A stretch of DNA of 63,846 nucleotides from Armatimonadota bacterium (GTDB lineage: Bacteria > Armatimonadota > UBA5829 > DTJY01), in NCBI GenBank assembly GCA_025358205.1, contig JANYKG010000010.1:1-63846 (forward strand). Direction: 5' to 3'. Below are positions 52,830 to 62,295 of this stretch, one piece after another. Numbering within the stretch: position 1 is the stretch's first letter; each line of letters begins with the position of its first letter. Under the pieces are notes generated by a model that was not told where the DNA came from, did no database searches, and worked only from the letters and a program-made list of their open reading frames with translations. The translations under genes were made by a program, and so were the position numbers.

Positions 52830-54080
52830 ATGGCGGAGAATCGTCTGAAAATACTCGTATGCAACAAGTTCTACCGACCCGTAGGTGGGCCGGAGACTGT
52901 GGTATTGGACTCCATCAGGGAGTTGAAGGCGCTTGGTCATGAACCGATTCCGTTTTCCATGGCGCACCCGGAAAACGTTCCGTCTGAGTACGCGAATTAC
53001 TTTGTGCAGAATGTTGACTATAATGCCAAACATTCCCAGCGCGGGATGAGCCTGGTGCGTGAGGCTGCGAGCTTGCTCTATTCCAAAGAAGCCAGGCGGC
53101 AGATTGAGCGACTCATTAAGGATACGAAACCAGACATAGCGCATGCCCACAATATCTACCACCAGCTTTCACCATCCATTTTGAGCGCATTGAAGCAAGC
53201 CGGTGTGCCTACTGTCTTGACACTGCATGATGGCAAGTTGCTCTGCGCCAATATGCTGTTTCTGACCGGTGGAAAGATCTGCGAGAGATGTGCCGGACGG
53301 TGGTTTCACAATGCTGTTGTTCACAAGTGCGTGAAAGATTCCTATGCAAGCAGTCTGTTGTGCTGCGTGGAAGAGACTGCTCATCGGATGAGCGGGATTT
53401 ACGAGCGAAACGTTGATCTATTTCTTGCGCCAAGCCAGTTCCTAAAAGGGAAAATGGTGCAGCATGGGCGTTTGAAGGAGAGCAGTATTGAGGTTCTGCC
53501 GAACTATGCGGATGTGAACTCATGGGAACCGAGCTATGTTCCGGGTGACTATGCGTTCTTCGCCGGGCGGATCGAGCCGCTGAAAGGTGTCCCTACTCTC
53601 TGGAAGGCCTGCAAAGAGATTCCAGAGTTTAGAGTTAAGCTTGCCGGTCGAGGACCACTTCTTGAAGAAGGCGAGATATTCTGCAAAGAGAATGGGCTGA
53701 ACGAGGTACAGCATCTGGGATTCCAGACCGGGGACGCGTTGAAGGCCCTCTTCCGCGAGTCAAGGTTCGTGGCGCTGCCGTCGGAATGCTATGAGAACAG
53801 CCCTATGGTTATTTTGGAGGCCTTTGCAGCAGGCAAACCGGTTATCGCTTCGCGCATAGGAGGCATTCCCGAACTGATAGAAGAGGGTGTGGACGGGCTG
53901 CTGTTTGAGCCGGGGAATGTGCAGGAGTTGGCATCCGCTATGCGCAGGCTGGTGGACAACCCTGACCTGGCTGAAGAGATGGGCAGACGTGGTCGCGCGA
54001 AAGTAGAGGAGCGTTATTCCCTGGAGGCATACATGAAATCGCTGGTGAGAGTATATAACAAGGCGCTGAATCGCGCATGA
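52830..54080 (+). CDS. GT4 glycosyltransferase
   Basis: A 416-residue GT-B family 4 glycosyltransferase. The N-terminal domain has LVCNKFYRPVGGPETVVLDS, and the middle has a cysteine pair in MLFLTGGKICERCAGRW. The C-terminal domain has FAGRIEPLKGVPTLWKA, then RFVALPSECYENSPMVILEA with the donor-binding glutamates. The extra cysteine motif around residue 150 occurs in a subgroup of GT4 enzymes and may be structural. The frame runs open upstream into the epimerase gene, but the ATG at 52830, with AAAGGA just before it, is the start. It overlaps the next GT4 gene by four bases. Confidence 0.9.
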   Translation: MAENRLKILVCNKFYRPVGGPETVVLDSIRELKALGHEPIPFSMAHPENVPSEYANYFVQNVDYNAKHSQRGMSLVREAASLLYSKEARRQIERLIKDTKPDIAHAHNIYHQLSPSILSALKQAGVPTVLTLHDGKLLCANMLFLTGGKICERCAGRWFHNAVVHKCVKDSYASSLLCCVEETAHRMSGIYERNVDLFLAPSQFLKGKMVQHGRLKESSIEVLPNYADVNSWEPSYVPGDYAFFAGRIEPLKGVPTLWKACKEIPEFRVKLAGRGPLLEEGEIFCKENGLNEVQHLGFQTGDALKALFRESRFVALPSECYENSPMVILEAFAAGKPVIASRIGGIPELIEEGVDGLLFEPGNVQELASAMRRLVDNPDLAEEMGRRGRAKVEERYSLEAYMKSLVRVYNKALNRA

Positions 54081-55270
54081 AAGCCGTTGTGGAGAAAAGG
54101 GAGATACTGGATACGTCCGCTGTGTATGCATCGGACGAGCGTATCACCGTCCTTCACCTCATAGGTTCGTTGAGGATAGGTGGCGCGGAGGAACAGCTTG
54201 TCACTATCGCACCCAAGTTCGACCGTGAGAAGTTCAGAATCATAGTCGGCGCAATGCAGCCCGGTGGCGGATTCGTTGATCGCTTAGCGGAATCAGGCAT
54301 TGAATACTCTTGCCTGAACTTTCGAGTACGCTCATGGCTACTGTATGTGATTCGGTTGGCTGCGCTTCTAAAGAAGGAAAAGGTTGATGTACTGCATGCA
54401 CATATGTCTTCTGCAGCGAAGTATGGTCGGATAGCTGGACTGCTGGCGGGCGTGCCGGTGATGGTGGTTACCGATCACGGTCAGGATCGCGAGAAGTCGC
54501 GATGGGATATAGCAGTGGACCGGATGTTCAACAGATTCACTGCGGCCCGGGTAGGGGTTACTAGCGACGTGGCTGAGATCATCCACACCAGAGACAACAC
54601 GCCGAAGAACAAGATCATTGTGATCTCGAATGGCGTTGATACTGAGCGTTTCAATGTGGACAGGTCAGAAGGACTGCGTGTTCGAAGAGAATTGGGTTTG
54701 CCGGATGATGCGATTGTAGTCGGCACGGTTGCCCGGCTGACATGGGAGAAGGCGCTGGATGTGCTGATTGAGGCCGTCTTCATATTAGTGAAAATTATCC
54801 CGCAGTTGCGGTGTGTGATAGTTGGCGATGGGTATCTCCATAAGGAATTGGCGAAGTGCATCGAATCTTTTGGGTTGCAGAAACAAGTGCTGTTGACAGG
54901 CGCTCGGCTGGATGTGCCGGATATGATGGCAGCGTTCGACATATTTGCCTTGTCGTCCAAATCGGAAGGACTACCGGTGTCCATACTGGAGGCAATGTCT
55001 GCCGGTAAGCCGATTGTGTCAACCAACGTGGGAGGAATCCCGGAAGTTATCACCGACCGAAATGAAGCTTTGCTCATGGAACCGGGTGACCCGCAGTCGT
55101 TGGCAACCGCAATATCGGAGCTTGTTGCCGATCCGCAGTTGGCAGCCGACCTTGGGCGTAGAGCATCGCAACTGGTTGCCGAGCAGTACTCTATTACCGC
55201 TACCGTTCGCAAATTGCAGGATTTGTACATTGGGCTTGTGCGTAAGGCTCGGAGAAGGTGTAGTAATTGA
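54077..55270 (+). CDS. GT4 glycosyltransferase
   Basis: A 397-residue GT-B family 4 protein. The N-terminal domain begins VLHLIGSLRIGGAEEQLVTI, the donor domain has VGTVARLTWEKALDVLIEAV, and SSKSEGLPVSILEAMSAGKP is the sugar-nucleotide site. It probably adds a sugar in the repeat unit; the specificity is not visible. ATG overlaps the previous stop (ATGA) and the next gene starts with TTG overlapping its own stop, so three glycosyltransferases are tightly coupled. Confidence 0.9.
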   Translation: MKAVVEKREILDTSAVYASDERITVLHLIGSLRIGGAEEQLVTIAPKFDREKFRIIVGAMQPGGGFVDRLAESGIEYSCLNFRVRSWLLYVIRLAALLKKEKVDVLHAHMSSAAKYGRIAGLLAGVPVMVVTDHGQDREKSRWDIAVDRMFNRFTAARVGVTSDVAEIIHTRDNTPKNKIIVISNGVDTERFNVDRSEGLRVRRELGLPDDAIVVGTVARLTWEKALDVLIEAVFILVKIIPQLRCVIVGDGYLHKELAKCIESFGLQKQVLLTGARLDVPDMMAAFDIFALSSKSEGLPVSILEAMSAGKPIVSTNVGGIPEVITDRNEALLMEPGDPQSLATAISELVADPQLAADLGRRASQLVAEQYSITATVRKLQDLYIGLVRKARRRCSN

Positions 55271-56427
55271 AGATAGCTATGTTGGGGGCAAAGGGAATAC
55301 CGGCTACGTGGGGCGGAATCGAGCACCATGTGCAGGAACTATCCACGCGCATGGCGGCGCTCGGCCATGACGTGACGGTGTACTGCAGGCCATACTATAC
55401 GACCACGGACGATCAATATTACAAGGGTGTGCGACTGAAGAAACTGCCTACGGTGCCGAGTAAGTCATTGGACGCCATTGTTGCCACCACTATCGCTACC
55501 ATGGATGCCATGCTTGAGCGCTACGATGTGGTTCATTACCATGCCATCGGGCCGGCGACCCTCGCGATGCTTTCACGTATGGCGGGCGAGAATACTGTGG
55601 TTACGGTACACGGTCTGGACTGGCAGCGTGAGAAGTGGGGAAAACCCGCCAAGTTGTTCCTGAAGTTTGGCGAACGAGCAGCGGTCATGTTTCCTTACAG
55701 CACCATTGCTGTTTCCAAGTTCCTGAAAGCTCATCTTGAGGAGAAGTATGAGCGTCCGGTGACCTACATTCCAAGCGCTACCACCGACCCGATTGTAATG
55801 CCTCCTAACAAGATTAAGGAACTCGGTCTGCAAGGTGGAGATTACATACTATTCCTCGCGCGGCTGGTGCCAGAGAAAGGCGCACATTTCCTGATTAGCG
55901 CATATAAAACCTTGAATACGGACAAGAAATTGGTGATTGCAGGCGGCTCAAGCCATTCCGACGAATATGTGGCCGAACTTCAGAAGAGCGCATCGGATAA
56001 GATTATTTTCACGGGCAATGTGTATGACGATATGAAACACGAGTTGTACAGCAATGCGTACTGCTACGTACAACCATCCACAATAGAAGGACTGCCGATC
56101 ACCCTTATTGAGGCTGTTGCATACGGAAACTGTATCGTAGCCAGCGATATCCCAGCGTGTGTCGAGGTTGTTGAAGATGACGGCGTGCTGTTTGAGAGCA
56201 CGAACATTCTGTCTCTGGCATCAGCGCTGCAAAAGGTGCTAGATGACCCAGCGCTTGCCAAGGAACTTGGCGCCAGGGCGAAGGCTCGCGGCGTAGCTGA
56301 GTATAACTATGATCGTGTGACCGAGCGCACACTGGCTTTATACAAAGATGTTGTTGGAATCAGAGAAGCGTCCTGTCCTGCGATTGGGCGGGATTTCCTG
56401 AGTGGCGGACAGCCCGATGCACCGTAA
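55267..56427 (+). CDS. GT4 glycosyltransferase (DUF1972-like N terminus)
   Basis: A 386-residue GT4 protein. The start KIAMLGAKGIPATWGGIEHH is typical of the rhamnosyl/galactosyl subgroup with the GxPAxYGGxE signature. The donor domain has FLARLVPEKGAHFLISAYKT and QPSTIEGLPITLIEAVAYGN. The start codon is TTG at 55267, overlapping the upstream stop by three bases, with GGAGAAGG upstream. The last 25 residues are unlike the rest of the family and may be an unstructured tail. A gap of about 60 bases separates it from the next gene. Confidence 0.88.
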   Translation: MKIAMLGAKGIPATWGGIEHHVQELSTRMAALGHDVTVYCRPYYTTTDDQYYKGVRLKKLPTVPSKSLDAIVATTIATMDAMLERYDVVHYHAIGPATLAMLSRMAGENTVVTVHGLDWQREKWGKPAKLFLKFGERAAVMFPYSTIAVSKFLKAHLEEKYERPVTYIPSATTDPIVMPPNKIKELGLQGGDYILFLARLVPEKGAHFLISAYKTLNTDKKLVIAGGSSHSDEYVAELQKSASDKIIFTGNVYDDMKHELYSNAYCYVQPSTIEGLPITLIEAVAYGNCIVASDIPACVEVVEDDGVLFESTNILSLASALQKVLDDPALAKELGARAKARGVAEYNYDRVTERTLALYKDVVGIREASCPAIGRDFLSGGQPDAP

Positions 56428-56486
56428 CAAACAGTCGCTTTGTAAATCAATAGTGACGGAATAAGCCCAAATCAGTTGGCGGACGG

Positions 56487-58166
56487 ATGTCGTGTATGAA
56501 TCAGCGGTCGGGGACAATCAAAGAGAATGTGGGCAGCGTGTGGGCGTTGTTGGGGTTTGCACATAATAGGTCGGCTGCCGCGCTGCATGAGGGCGTAGAT
56601 ATGCCGGATATTCAATCTTCGGCTAAGAGTGAATCCTGTTTCGCAGCGCTGCTGACTTTGTTCTTTCTGTTTGTCGGCGGCTTCACAATTTTTCATCATG
56701 AGATGTGGCGGGATGAGGTGCAGGCATGGATGATCGCCAGGGACAGCGGTTCGCTACACAACCTGTTCTACAATCTCAGATATGACGGCCATCCATCGCT
56801 TTGGTACCTGCTCATGTATCCCATAAGCAGGTTGACACATCAGCCGTATGCGATGCAGATTCTGCACATACTTCTTGCGGCCGGCGCTGCGTATATACTC
56901 GCCCGATATTCACCTTTCACCAGGAGTCAGCGCGCCATACTCGCCTTTGGATACTTTCCATTCTACGAGTACGGTATTATCAGCCGGAACTATGCTGTCG
57001 GCTTGGCGCTCCTATTCGTCTTCTGCGCGATGTTCCCTCGGCGTTCAACGATGCTGCCTCTGCTTGCAGTTGTTCTGGGCCTCATGGCGAATGCTTCCGC
57101 TTACGGATGCCTGATTGCACTAACGCTCAGCATGTCTCTGTTTGTGGCGTGGTGGCAGGACCGAAATGCAGGCATCCGCTGGGCAATTTCCAGGTGGCGC
57201 GTTATGGCATCAGTGATGATTGTGGGTATCGGAGTGTTATTTGCCATACAGGTCATGAAGCCGGCCCCAGACAGTGGGGTGTACGCGCAATGGTTCTTCG
57301 GTCTGTCAATACCGCGGTTGGTTGGAGTTCTGACAGCTATTGGATCAAGTTATACCCTGTTTCCCGAAGTGCTTACTCAATGGCATATGGAGCCTTCAGG
57401 TACGATTATCCGTTTATCTCAGGCGCTATTTGGGGTTATTCTGTTCACGTATTTTGCACTGGTATTCTCTCGAAGACCTGTGGCGCTTGTCACCTACCTG
57501 CTCAGTATCATTGCGTTCGCCGTCCTGATGTATTGCAAGCATCCAGGTACCCTGCGCCACCATGGCCACATATTCGTTATGTTAGTAGTGAGTATGTGGT
57601 TGTTCAATTACACCAAAGATCGGCCGCTAAAACGGATATCGGTAAACAAGATCGCGGACTGGTGTACGCGCCATGTCACATCTGTGTTCATGGCGCTTTT
57701 GGTCATAAGTCTGGCTGGTGGAATCATCATGAGCGTCAGGGATATCATGACCCCATTTTCGAGAGGCAAGGATGTTGCGCGGTTCATAGTGTCAAATGGT
57801 TTATCGAACATGCCGATTCTGGCCGATAGGGATGCACCCTGCAGCACTGTTTCCGCATATCTAGATGTGCCCGTGTACTATGCCGCCGATGGCAGATGGG
57901 GTACTTATATGGTATTCGACAACCAAAGGGCATGGCGCCTGACATCAAATCAATTGGTTGATAGATCTGCTAGACTTGCCAATGAGAAGCATGGCGACAT
58001 ACTGGTTGTGCTGAACTATAAAATGAGTCCAGATGTCCGTATCGCCTTGAAAGCTCAGAGCATACGGGTCTTCAATGGAGCCATGGTAGGTGATGAGAAT
58101 TATTGGCTATACCGTATCAAATATCCTGTACATGCGCAGCGCGAGAAGTTCGCCGATCATAGCTAA
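56487..58166 (+). CDS. Multi-span membrane protein, GT39-like (putative glycosyltransferase)
   Basis: A 559-residue membrane protein with about 10 hydrophobic segments. After the first helix comes the acidic motif HHEMWRDEVQAWMIARDSGS, then YDGHPSLWYLLMYPISRL, similar to the first-loop DE motif of GT39/PMT-like GT-C enzymes. A short periplasmic C-terminal domain follows. It probably uses a polyprenyl-phosphate sugar. The start is uncertain: ATG at 56487 has GGCGGACGG just upstream, but ATG at 56601 behind GAGGG gives a shorter 521-residue form whose N terminus lies closer to the first helix. Confidence 0.7.
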   Translation: MSCMNQRSGTIKENVGSVWALLGFAHNRSAAALHEGVDMPDIQSSAKSESCFAALLTLFFLFVGGFTIFHHEMWRDEVQAWMIARDSGSLHNLFYNLRYDGHPSLWYLLMYPISRLTHQPYAMQILHILLAAGAAYILARYSPFTRSQRAILAFGYFPFYEYGIISRNYAVGLALLFVFCAMFPRRSTMLPLLAVVLGLMANASAYGCLIALTLSMSLFVAWWQDRNAGIRWAISRWRVMASVMIVGIGVLFAIQVMKPAPDSGVYAQWFFGLSIPRLVGVLTAIGSSYTLFPEVLTQWHMEPSGTIIRLSQALFGVILFTYFALVFSRRPVALVTYLLSIIAFAVLMYCKHPGTLRHHGHIFVMLVVSMWLFNYTKDRPLKRISVNKIADWCTRHVTSVFMALLVISLAGGIIMSVRDIMTPFSRGKDVARFIVSNGLSNMPILADRDAPCSTVSAYLDVPVYYAADGRWGTYMVFDNQRAWRLTSNQLVDRSARLANEKHGDILVVLNYKMSPDVRIALKAQSIRVFNGAMVGDENYWLYRIKYPVHAQREKFADHS

Positions 58167-58224
58167 CATAGGACCTACAGAAGCGATAATTCGCACTTGG
58201 TGAGTTAGCAGAAAGGATGGAGTC

Positions 58225-59508
58225 ATGCCGAAAGCAAAAAAGCATTCGATGATGCGCATGGTGACAAGGATTGCCGCCAACAAGAATGCCGTGTGGTACA
58301 TCGCTGCACTGGCGTTGGCATCGTCCATGCTCTTCTGCTTTCTTGTATACCCCATGATCTCCGGCTCTCATGACTTGGAATTGGATCCGGATTCTCACGG
58401 CAATCTGGCATACGGTATGTGGCATCTTCACACTTTTTCGTACTATCCCGACACCCAGCCCACCATCGAACGAGGGCCTTTGTATCCTGCTTTCATCCTG
58501 ATGACGCTCGTTCTTAGTCATGACTGGTGGCCTTATTCAGTTCAGCTTGGCCAGTGTCTTCTCTTTGCCCTCATGTGCGGACTAGTGTTCTGGATATCGT
58601 CCGAGCTATGGAGTAGACGGGTCGGGGTGATCACGGCGACCTTGTGCGCGCTCCATCCTCTTACGGTTTGGTACACCAGCCGCATATGGGTCGAGACCAT
58701 GTCCATGTTGCTATTCACAGCGGCATTGGCTGGAATGGTCTATACCGCTAAGCGTCCATCCGTAGGTCGGGGCGTCCTACTGGGCATCATTCTTGCCGCC
58801 GCCGCACTGACCAAAGGCACCTTCCTGCCCTATGCGATACTGGTGCCTTTGTGCCTGTGGTTTGTCCTGAGCAGAGACACCCGCATGAAGGTTTGCGTAA
58901 CCGTCCTGTTGTCGGCGTTGGTCCTGATTGCTCCCTGGACAGTGCGAAACTACAGGCTGACGGGGAAGTTCATTCCTATTCATGCTCGAATGGGTTTCAA
59001 CGTCGAAATCGGCGACGAATTGGTGATGAATTGGAGTAAGGCCCCGCTTTCCTTGATGGCGATATGGGAACCAAGCGTCCGCACGTACAAGGATGTGTGG
59101 TCAAGAATACCGAAAGATCTGCCGAAGTATAAGAAAGAGCTGATTTTGGACGATGAGATGATGAAGATCAGCATGGAGCGCTACAGGCGGCACCCGGCAT
59201 TTGTGCTGAAAAAGATGGCTGTGAATGCGCTAATGTTCTGGACTCTTGGCGCAACGCCTGATAAGAGCATAGTAATCAGTATACTGCTGCTGACTTTATT
59301 GGCGCTTATGGTTGTATCATTTGTGATAACCAGAAGACGCCGCGAACTACTGCCCATCATGTCAGCTCAGCTATTGATGATATTTGTGTACTATGCGATG
59401 CACATACCTGTGGAGGCTATTGCCAGGTACTCGGTGGTTTTGTTGCCGGCGATGATCATGTACGGAATCGGCCCGATTCTCCAATCGTTGATTGAAGACA
59501 AGACGTGA
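58225..59508 (+). CDS. GT39-family (PMT-like) membrane glycosyltransferase
   Basis: A 427-residue membrane protein with about 9 helices. The first extracytoplasmic loop carries LELDPDSHGNLAYGM and ERGPLYPAFI, the acidic D-D/E arrangement of ArnT/PMT-like GT-C glycosyltransferases, and TKGTFLPYAILVPL lies further on. It should transfer a sugar from an undecaprenyl-phosphate carrier to a glycan, lipid or protein in the periplasm. It is clearly related to the next gene; both have the order D..D, R.P.YP, TK and APWTVRNYR. Confidence 0.8.
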   Translation: MPKAKKHSMMRMVTRIAANKNAVWYIAALALASSMLFCFLVYPMISGSHDLELDPDSHGNLAYGMWHLHTFSYYPDTQPTIERGPLYPAFILMTLVLSHDWWPYSVQLGQCLLFALMCGLVFWISSELWSRRVGVITATLCALHPLTVWYTSRIWVETMSMLLFTAALAGMVYTAKRPSVGRGVLLGIILAAAALTKGTFLPYAILVPLCLWFVLSRDTRMKVCVTVLLSALVLIAPWTVRNYRLTGKFIPIHARMGFNVEIGDELVMNWSKAPLSLMAIWEPSVRTYKDVWSRIPKDLPKYKKELILDDEMMKISMERYRRHPAFVLKKMAVNALMFWTLGATPDKSIVISILLLTLLALMVVSFVITRRRRELLPIMSAQLLMIFVYYAMHIPVEAIARYSVVLLPAMIMYGIGPILQSLIEDKT

Positions 59509-59532
59509 GCGATCCAGGTGAAAGGTGAGCGG

Positions 59533-60798
59533 ATGACAATCGGACGCAAGCTGCATAACAGCCTGTTGTTGGCAATAGTTGTCTTCACGACAGCCGTTGC
59601 GTTGTGGTCGGTCACGACTCTGTCCGAAAGCGAAAGGCTGGCGGCCGATGCCGGATCATATGATCGGCTCGCAGTCGGTATGCTGAACCACACCGGATAC
59701 GATAGTGTGACCCGGCCCCCGGTGTACCCCTTATTCGTAGCATCGGTGTATGCCGTGGTCGGACACAAGCCTGCTGCGGTTGCGGTTGTCCAAGCGGTTT
59801 TGTGCGTTCTGACGCTCCTGTTGGCATATCGGATATTTCTCTATGTTTCCCGTGACCAGACCATTGCGCTGCTCGCACTGGCTGTCTGTGCGGTGTGGCC
59901 GCCATTCTACAAACAAATACCTATTCTGCTGACCGAGGGGCTGGCGTGCAGCCTTGCCGCGCTTACGATATGGTCGGTGATATGTGCGTCAGAGAAATCC
60001 ACTGCACGGAATTGTGTGGCGGCTGGGATTATGGTAACCGTGTTGACGCTAACCAAAGCTGTAACGATACCTTACATGCTGCTCGCGCCGTTTGCGCTGC
60101 TCTTGGGTCGTCCAGATCAGCCTCGGCAACGGAGACGCATGATACTTGTTATGATTGCCGCATCGGCGCTTGCGCTTGCGCCTTGGACGTATCGCAACTA
60201 TCGTGTGACGCAGAGGTTTCTGCCTGTGACCACGCTGTCCGGATTCAACTTCTGGTACGGCAATTCCCCGGATGCCTACACAATGGCGGATCAGGCGGAT
60301 TGGCTGAAACAGTGCGGAGAGAAAGTGGTAGTGAACACCGTTGACAGCGCCGCCGTGGACAGGGATCGAGCGTGGATGAAGAAGGGCATGGCGCTTGTCA
60401 AGGAGAATCCCGTAAGGACTCTTGGGTTATTTGCCAGGAAGTTCAGCGGTCTCTGGTTGGGGACTCTTGGCTGCAACCCATCCGCTTGTGCTACCGAGAT
60501 ACCTCATATCGGTTCGTTTGGTATCCCGAAGATGGCTTTTCTCCAGGTTCCGTTGTTTCTGCTTGCGATACTGGGTTGGTTTGCATTGGACAAGCCTGCC
60601 AGAGTTCGTTCGTATCCCATAATCATGCTGGCGGCAGTGTGGACCGGGGTTTACGTGGCGCTGTGGGGCGAGCGGAGATACATGGTGCCGATGACTTACT
60701 ACGAAATACTGTTCGCGGTGACCGCTGTTGTGCAGATCGCAAGGCGCAGAAGTCATCGCCAGGATGATGACAAAGGATTAGAACCTGTCCGAGGCTAA
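59533..60798 (+). CDS. GT39-family (PMT-like) membrane glycosyltransferase
   Basis: A 421-residue paralogue of the preceding protein. The first loop reads LAADAGSYDRLAVGMLNHTG and TRPPVYPLFVAS, followed by LTKAVTIPYMLLAPF and LAPWTYRNYRVTQRFLPVTT. It is a GT-C transferase expected to use a polyprenyl-phosphate sugar. The ATG at 59533 sits behind AAAGGTGA; a GTG at 59518 is possible and would add five residues. The GT2 gene that may supply its lipid-linked donor is 96 bases downstream. Confidence 0.8.
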   Translation: MTIGRKLHNSLLLAIVVFTTAVALWSVTTLSESERLAADAGSYDRLAVGMLNHTGYDSVTRPPVYPLFVASVYAVVGHKPAAVAVVQAVLCVLTLLLAYRIFLYVSRDQTIALLALAVCAVWPPFYKQIPILLTEGLACSLAALTIWSVICASEKSTARNCVAAGIMVTVLTLTKAVTIPYMLLAPFALLLGRPDQPRQRRRMILVMIAASALALAPWTYRNYRVTQRFLPVTTLSGFNFWYGNSPDAYTMADQADWLKQCGEKVVVNTVDSAAVDRDRAWMKKGMALVKENPVRTLGLFARKFSGLWLGTLGCNPSACATEIPHIGSFGIPKMAFLQVPLFLLAILGWFALDKPARVRSYPIIMLAAVWTGVYVALWGERRYMVPMTYYEILFAVTAVVQIARRRSHRQDDDKGLEPVRG

Positions 60799-60894
60799 CA
60801 GTAATCCAGAGTCTTCACGGTTTCATAGGAATATTGAGTGATTGAATATGTATTCTGGTATCGAGATTCTGATGAATGTGAAGAGAGGTAACAT

Positions 60895-61734
60895 ATGTGC
60901 AAGGTAATAGTGGTTATGCCGGCCTACAACGCAGCCGGAACTCTGCTCAAAACGTATGAGCAGATTCCCAGGGATATCGTTTCCGAAGTATTGCTGGTGG
61001 ATGATGCCAGCCGCGACGAAACGGTGGCTTTGGCTCGGCAGCTCAATATACCGACGCTGGTTCACCCGGAGAACCGCGGGTACGGCGCCAACCAGAAGAC
61101 CTGTTACACGGAAGCCTTGAAGCGCGGTGCGGATGTGGTGGTTATGCTACATCCCGACTATCAATATGATCCCACGCTGATACCCCAGATGATCGAACCA
61201 ATCGTTAAGGGTGATGCCGGTCTGGTGCTGGGTTCGCGGTTGCTTGGCGTGGACGGACGCGAATACGGAATGCCCGCCTACAAGTATTTTGCGAACAGAT
61301 TTCTCACCTCAATAGAGAACAGGGCCATGGGTACTAATCTCAGTGAACTGCACACTGGTTATCGGGCGTACTCGCGGAAGATGCTCACCACCATACCGTA
61401 TCTGCGGAACTCTGACGATTTTGTTTTTGATTCACAGGTGCTCTTCCAGGCAGTAGCTTTCGGCTTCCATATAGCGGAGATCAGCGTGCCGTGCCGTTAC
61501 ATGCCCGAAGCGTCGTCCATCAACTTTGTTCGCAGCGCGAGATACGGTTTGAGCACACTTGGCGTTGCGTGGCAGTATACCCAGCACAAGAAGGGCCGTG
61601 CAAAGAACCCGATCTTCAGACGCGATTTTGCTTCACTGGTGGCGTTGCGCGAAGAGGGGATACTCATCCCGGATGAGCATTTGAATGAGGCCGGCGCTGA
61701 AACCGACAGTACGCAGGCGGTCGTGAAGGAATAG
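60895..61734 (+). CDS. GT2 glycosyltransferase (polyprenyl-phosphate sugar synthase-like)
   Basis: A 279-residue GT-A protein close to dolichyl-phosphate mannose/glucose synthases. It has KVIVVMPAYNAAGTLLKTYE at the N terminus, VLLVDDASRDETVALARQ, and GYGANQKTCYTEALKRGADV with HPDYQYDP as the metal site. GSRLLGVDGREYGMPAYKYF follows. No membrane segments are visible at the C terminus. It most likely makes an undecaprenyl-phosphate sugar in the cytoplasm. GtrA follows three bases later, a classic pairing. Confidence 0.88.
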   Translation: MCKVIVVMPAYNAAGTLLKTYEQIPRDIVSEVLLVDDASRDETVALARQLNIPTLVHPENRGYGANQKTCYTEALKRGADVVVMLHPDYQYDPTLIPQMIEPIVKGDAGLVLGSRLLGVDGREYGMPAYKYFANRFLTSIENRAMGTNLSELHTGYRAYSRKMLTTIPYLRNSDDFVFDSQVLFQAVAFGFHIAEISVPCRYMPEASSINFVRSARYGLSTLGVAWQYTQHKKGRAKNPIFRRDFASLVALREEGILIPDEHLNEAGAETDSTQAVVKE

Positions 61735-61737
61735 AAC

Positions 61738-62226
61738 TTGAATCAGGAATTGAAGTCTGCATCGGAATCCAGAGCGCAAAGCCTGCTGAAGCCTACTGAC
61801 TCCAGTCTGTGGCAGTTCATACGGTTCGGGATTGTGGGCGGAGTTGCCACTGTTGCAGACTATGCCGTACTGATCAGCTTTACAGTAGTTCTGCACCAAT
61901 CGGAATTTCGTGCCGTCGCAGCCGGTTATGCTGTCGGATTGATGGTATCATATGTTCTCAGCATCATCTGGGTGTTTTCCAACCGCAGCGTCTCAGACAA
62001 GCGGGTTGAGTTTGCTATATTCATGTTACTCGGCCTGATCGGGTGGGTGTTGACCGAAGTGTGCGTCATCGCGAGCCACAACGGTTTGAATATGATACCC
62101 AGCCTGGTGTCCCATTCCACTGATACTCTGCGACTGTCAATAGCGAAGGCGATTGCCGTGGTCGTGGTTTTCTTCTTCAACTTCTGGTCGCGCAAAGTAT
62201 TGCTCTTCAAGAACCGTCCTTCCTGA
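61738..62226 (+). CDS. GtrA-family membrane protein
   Basis: A 162-residue protein with four membrane helices of the GtrA family (PF04138), with FIRFGIVGGVATVADYAVLI at the first helix and FNFWSRKVLLFKNRPS at the end. GtrA-type proteins are thought to flip polyprenyl-phosphate-linked sugars across the inner membrane. With the GT2 just upstream and GT39-like enzymes before it, this completes a three-part donor synthesis, flipping and transfer module. The start is TTG at 61738. Confidence 0.88.
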   Translation: MNQELKSASESRAQSLLKPTDSSLWQFIRFGIVGGVATVADYAVLISFTVVLHQSEFRAVAAGYAVGLMVSYVLSIIWVFSNRSVSDKRVEFAIFMLLGLIGWVLTEVCVIASHNGLNMIPSLVSHSTDTLRLSIAKAIAVVVVFFFNFWSRKVLLFKNRPS

Positions 62227-62253
62227 TTGCCGGAAACATTCTTCTGTAAATGA

Positions 62254-62288
62254 AACACTCCTGCCTGAGCGCATCAGACAGGAGTGTT
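62254..62288. terminator. Bidirectional terminator at the end of the exopolysaccharide locus
   Basis: AACACTCCTG (62254-62263) pairs with CAGGAGTGTT (62279-62288), and after one mismatch CTGA pairs with TCAG, giving a stem of about 14 pairs around GCGCA. GTTTT follows on the plus strand. It lies between two convergent genes. Confidence 0.85.
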
Positions 62289-62295
62289 CGTGTTT

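Noticed and set aside
56801-57829. 342-codon ORF inside the GT39-like gene
   Set aside because: It is an alternative-frame shadow without membrane helices or family motifs; the main frame encodes a consistent multi-span protein.
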